Shown in pieces: positions 40,559 to 41,880 of a stretch of DNA of 41,880 bases. The notes under the pieces are model-generated. The model was given only the letters and a program-made list of their open reading frames with translations, did no database searches and was not told the DNA's origin. The stretch's first letter is position 1. Every line of letters starts with the position of its first letter. Origin of the DNA: RGIG5472 sp051867635 (GTDB taxonomy: Bacteria > Bacillota > Clostridia > Oscillospirales > Oscillospiraceae); NCBI GenBank assembly GCA_051867635.1, contig JBJDYT010000083.1, forward strand, positions 1 to 41,880, given 5' to 3'. Both the position numbers and the translations under genes were made by a program.

Positions 40559-41259
40559 TCCTGACGCTGTGGCAGGCGGCCAGCTCCCTGGGCTGGTGCA
40601 ATCCCTACCTGCTGCCGCCGCCGGCGAAGGTGCTCCGGGCCCTTATCCAGATGGCGGCGCAGGGGCAGCTCCTGCGCCATGTGGGCAGCAGTCTGGCCCG
40701 CGTGGCCGCCGGCTTTTCGCTGGCGTTCCTGCTGGCCTGCCTGCTGGCGCTGGGCTGCGTGCTGGCGCCCAGGGCCTCCCAGTGGTATGACGGCCCGCTG
40801 CGCATCATCCGCACCATCCCCCCGCTGAGCCTGGTGCCCATGGTGATCCTGTGGGTAGGGCTGGGGGAGGAGTCCAAGGTCCTGCTTATCCTCCTCTCCG
40901 CCTTCTTCCCCATCTATATGAACGCCCAGGACGGGCTGCTGCGCTGCGACGAAAAGCTGCTGGAGGTGGGACGCACCTTTGGCTATTCGCCGGCGGAGCA
41001 GCTCTGGCGCATCCGGGTGCCAGCGGCGGTGCCCCATGTGGTGGCCGGGATGCGGGTCGGCCTGGGCTACAGCTGGCGCGCCCTGGTGGGGGCGGAGATG
41101 CTGGCCGCCACCAGCGGCCTTGGCTACTACATTCTGGACGCCCAGGCCATGGCCCGGACCGACAAGGTCCTGGCCGGCATCGTGGTCATCGCAGCGGTGG
41201 GCTTTCTCAGCGACGTACTGTTCGACTGGGCCGCGGCCAAACTCATGCCGAGGGGGTGA
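40465..41259 (+). CDS. ABC transporter permease, TauC/SsuC (nitrate/sulfonate/taurine) type
   Basis: A 264-aa permease with about six transmembrane helices. It has the family motif LPPPAKVLRAL near the N-terminus and the EAA loop GRTFGYSPAEQLWRIRVPAAVPHVVAGMRV (positions about 170-200, conserved Glu/Gly/Arg). The start is uncertain: the ATG at 40465 has a weak site (GGACGAG), and an ATG at 40444 is the alternative. Either way it overlaps the NifK-like gene by about 100 bases, which ties it to the nitrogenase-like operon. Its ATPase and binding protein are not in the window. The family carries sulfonates, taurine, nitrate, riboflavin precursors and similar small molecules. Confidence 0.85.
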   Translation: MGRDQNKNGRGAGGLPGALRSKRRYVYGSLLILTLWQAASSLGWCNPYLLPPPAKVLRALIQMAAQGQLLRHVGSSLARVAAGFSLAFLLACLLALGCVLAPRASQWYDGPLRIIRTIPPLSLVPMVILWVGLGEESKVLLILLSAFFPIYMNAQDGLLRCDEKLLEVGRTFGYSPAEQLWRIRVPAAVPHVVAGMRVGLGYSWRALVGAEMLAATSGLGYYILDAQAMARTDKVLAGIVVIAAVGFLSDVLFDWAAAKLMPRG

Positions 41260-41261
41260 CC

Positions 41262-41880
41262 AACTATAAGAAGTCAAGGGGGAATTGAAAAATTTTCATC
41301 TGGTCAAAAAAGAGTGCAGAAAACCAAGCCCTCTTTTGAGGACTTCAAAATAGGTTGGTTATGGGTCAGCGAACGAGATCCGGGTTATAGGGCAGTTCTT
41401 TCGTCTGAAGAGTATAAATGACTCTCAAAAGTTTTTTAGCAACATGGGTAAGAGCAACGCGGTGTTCCTTACCCTCAGCACGTTTTTTGGCGTAGTAGGC
41501 CGCAAAAGTCGGTTCGTTGTTAATTACTGTCTGCGCACAGTTCATAATGGCATAACGCAAATAGGAAGACCCATGCTTTACCATTTTGCCAGTGCTTTCC
41601 GAAGTGCCGGATTGAAAATATCCAGGTTCCATACCGGCAAAGGAAAGCAGCTTAGATGGACTGTTGAACTTGGAGAGATCTCCAAATTCAGAAAGGATAA
41701 CCGCTGCAGAAGATACGCCGATTCCGGGAATGGTTAGCATGGGCGGAGCAAGGCCAAGGACACAGTCATTGATCTGCAGTTCAATTTCCTCCACCTTGCT
41801 TTGGAGTTGGTTGTAGATTTCAATGGTGATCTCCATTTCCTGAAGCAGATAGTCGCTGGTTGAACCGACCGTATTTCTGG
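41262..41880 (-). mobile_element. IS110-family insertion sequence (partial, runs off the right edge)
   Basis: Within a few bases after the permease stop codon the composition changes from GC-rich to AT-rich, and an IS110-type transposase follows in reverse orientation. The left boundary is inferred from that change only. The 106-base part before the transposase stop contains a 7-bp stem AAAAGAG/CTCTTTT (41308-41314, 41331-41337). ACCAACTAT near 41259 is almost inverted at 41350 (ATAGGTTGGT). Confidence 0.75.
41366..41880 (-). CDS. IS110-family transposase, C-terminal part (cut by window edge)
   Basis: The last 171 codons of an IS110/IS116/IS902-type transposase. The C-terminal domain is clear: TIPGIGVSSAAVILSEFGD (helix-hairpin-helix-like), LLSFAGMEPGYFQSGTS with the serine region used in catalysis by this family, and KHGSSYLRYAIMNCA. 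A coiled region lies before it. The frame is open to the right edge, so the N-terminal DEDD RuvC-like domain lies outside. Codon use and low GC differ strongly from the neighbours, a sign of recent transfer. Confidence 0.93.
   Translation of the reverse strand, partial: RNTVGSTSDYLLQEMEITIEIYNQLQSKVEEIELQINDCVLGLAPPMLTIPGIGVSSAAVILSEFGDLSKFNSPSKLLSFAGMEPGYFQSGTSESTGKMVKHGSSYLRYAIMNCAQTVINNEPTFAAYYAKKRAEGKEHRVALTHVAKKLLRVIYTLQTKELPYNPDLVR

Overview
The window is GC-rich (clearly above 60% G+C by eye) and reads as a chromosomal segment of a low-copy, spore-forming, strictly fermentative Firmicute, most likely an Oscillospiraceae-type gut anaerobe (inference). Supporting signs are a LysM/GH18 spore-cortex-type hydrolase, an S-layer-homology (SLH) anchored exported protein, several radical SAM enzymes, strong AGGAGG ribosome sites, consensus sigma-A promoters and Rho-independent terminators.

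Layout. 1-2.9 kb, minus strand: the start of a gapdh gene (cut by the left edge), a DeoR-family regulator and a LysM-GH18 hydrolase. 3.1-11.3 kb, plus strand: one uninterrupted histidine operon, hisZG(fused)-hisD-hisC-hisB-hisH-hisA-hisF-hisIE-hisJ, which covers the whole route from PRPP/ATP to histidinol and on to histidine. It has a promoter, an array of TTA(G/C) octamers in the leader, and a terminator. 11.4-12.2 kb: a 65-aa membrane protein, tRNA-Ser(GGA) with its own promoter, and a 61-aa YtxH-like protein. 12.4-19.4 kb, plus strand: a histidine-phosphatase/GNAT fusion, a YgiQ-type radical SAM protein, a HemW-type radical SAM protein, and a secreted phosphodiester-glycosidase-like protein with three SLH repeats. 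19.5-25.6 kb, minus strand: a tightly packed operon of radical SAM protein, mutY, tdk, radical SAM protein, E2-like acyltransferase and acyl-CoA ligase. 25.6-28.8 kb: a structured intergenic region, a MATE transporter, and a LysR regulator divergent from the last operon.

28.8-41.3 kb, plus strand, is the most interesting part. Eleven genes in one direction, with gaps of at most about 90 bp, encode a complete peptide-type ABC importer (DppABCDF-like), an M24-family peptidase, a bleomycin-hydrolase-type aminopeptidase C, a complete nitrogenase-like set (NifH-, NifD- and NifK-like) and a TauC/SsuC-type ABC permease. The nitrogenase-like subunits keep the Fe-protein features but lack, by eye, the NifD cysteine that holds FeMo-cofactor and part of the P-cluster ligands. 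They are therefore not a nitrogen-fixing enzyme but a nitrogenase-like reductase of unknown substrate. The linkage suggests that peptides are imported and cleaved, and that a product or co-imported small molecule is reduced. Directly after the permease stop codon the sequence turns AT-rich and enters an IS110-family element that runs off the right edge, so any ATPase and binding protein partners of that permease are not visible here.
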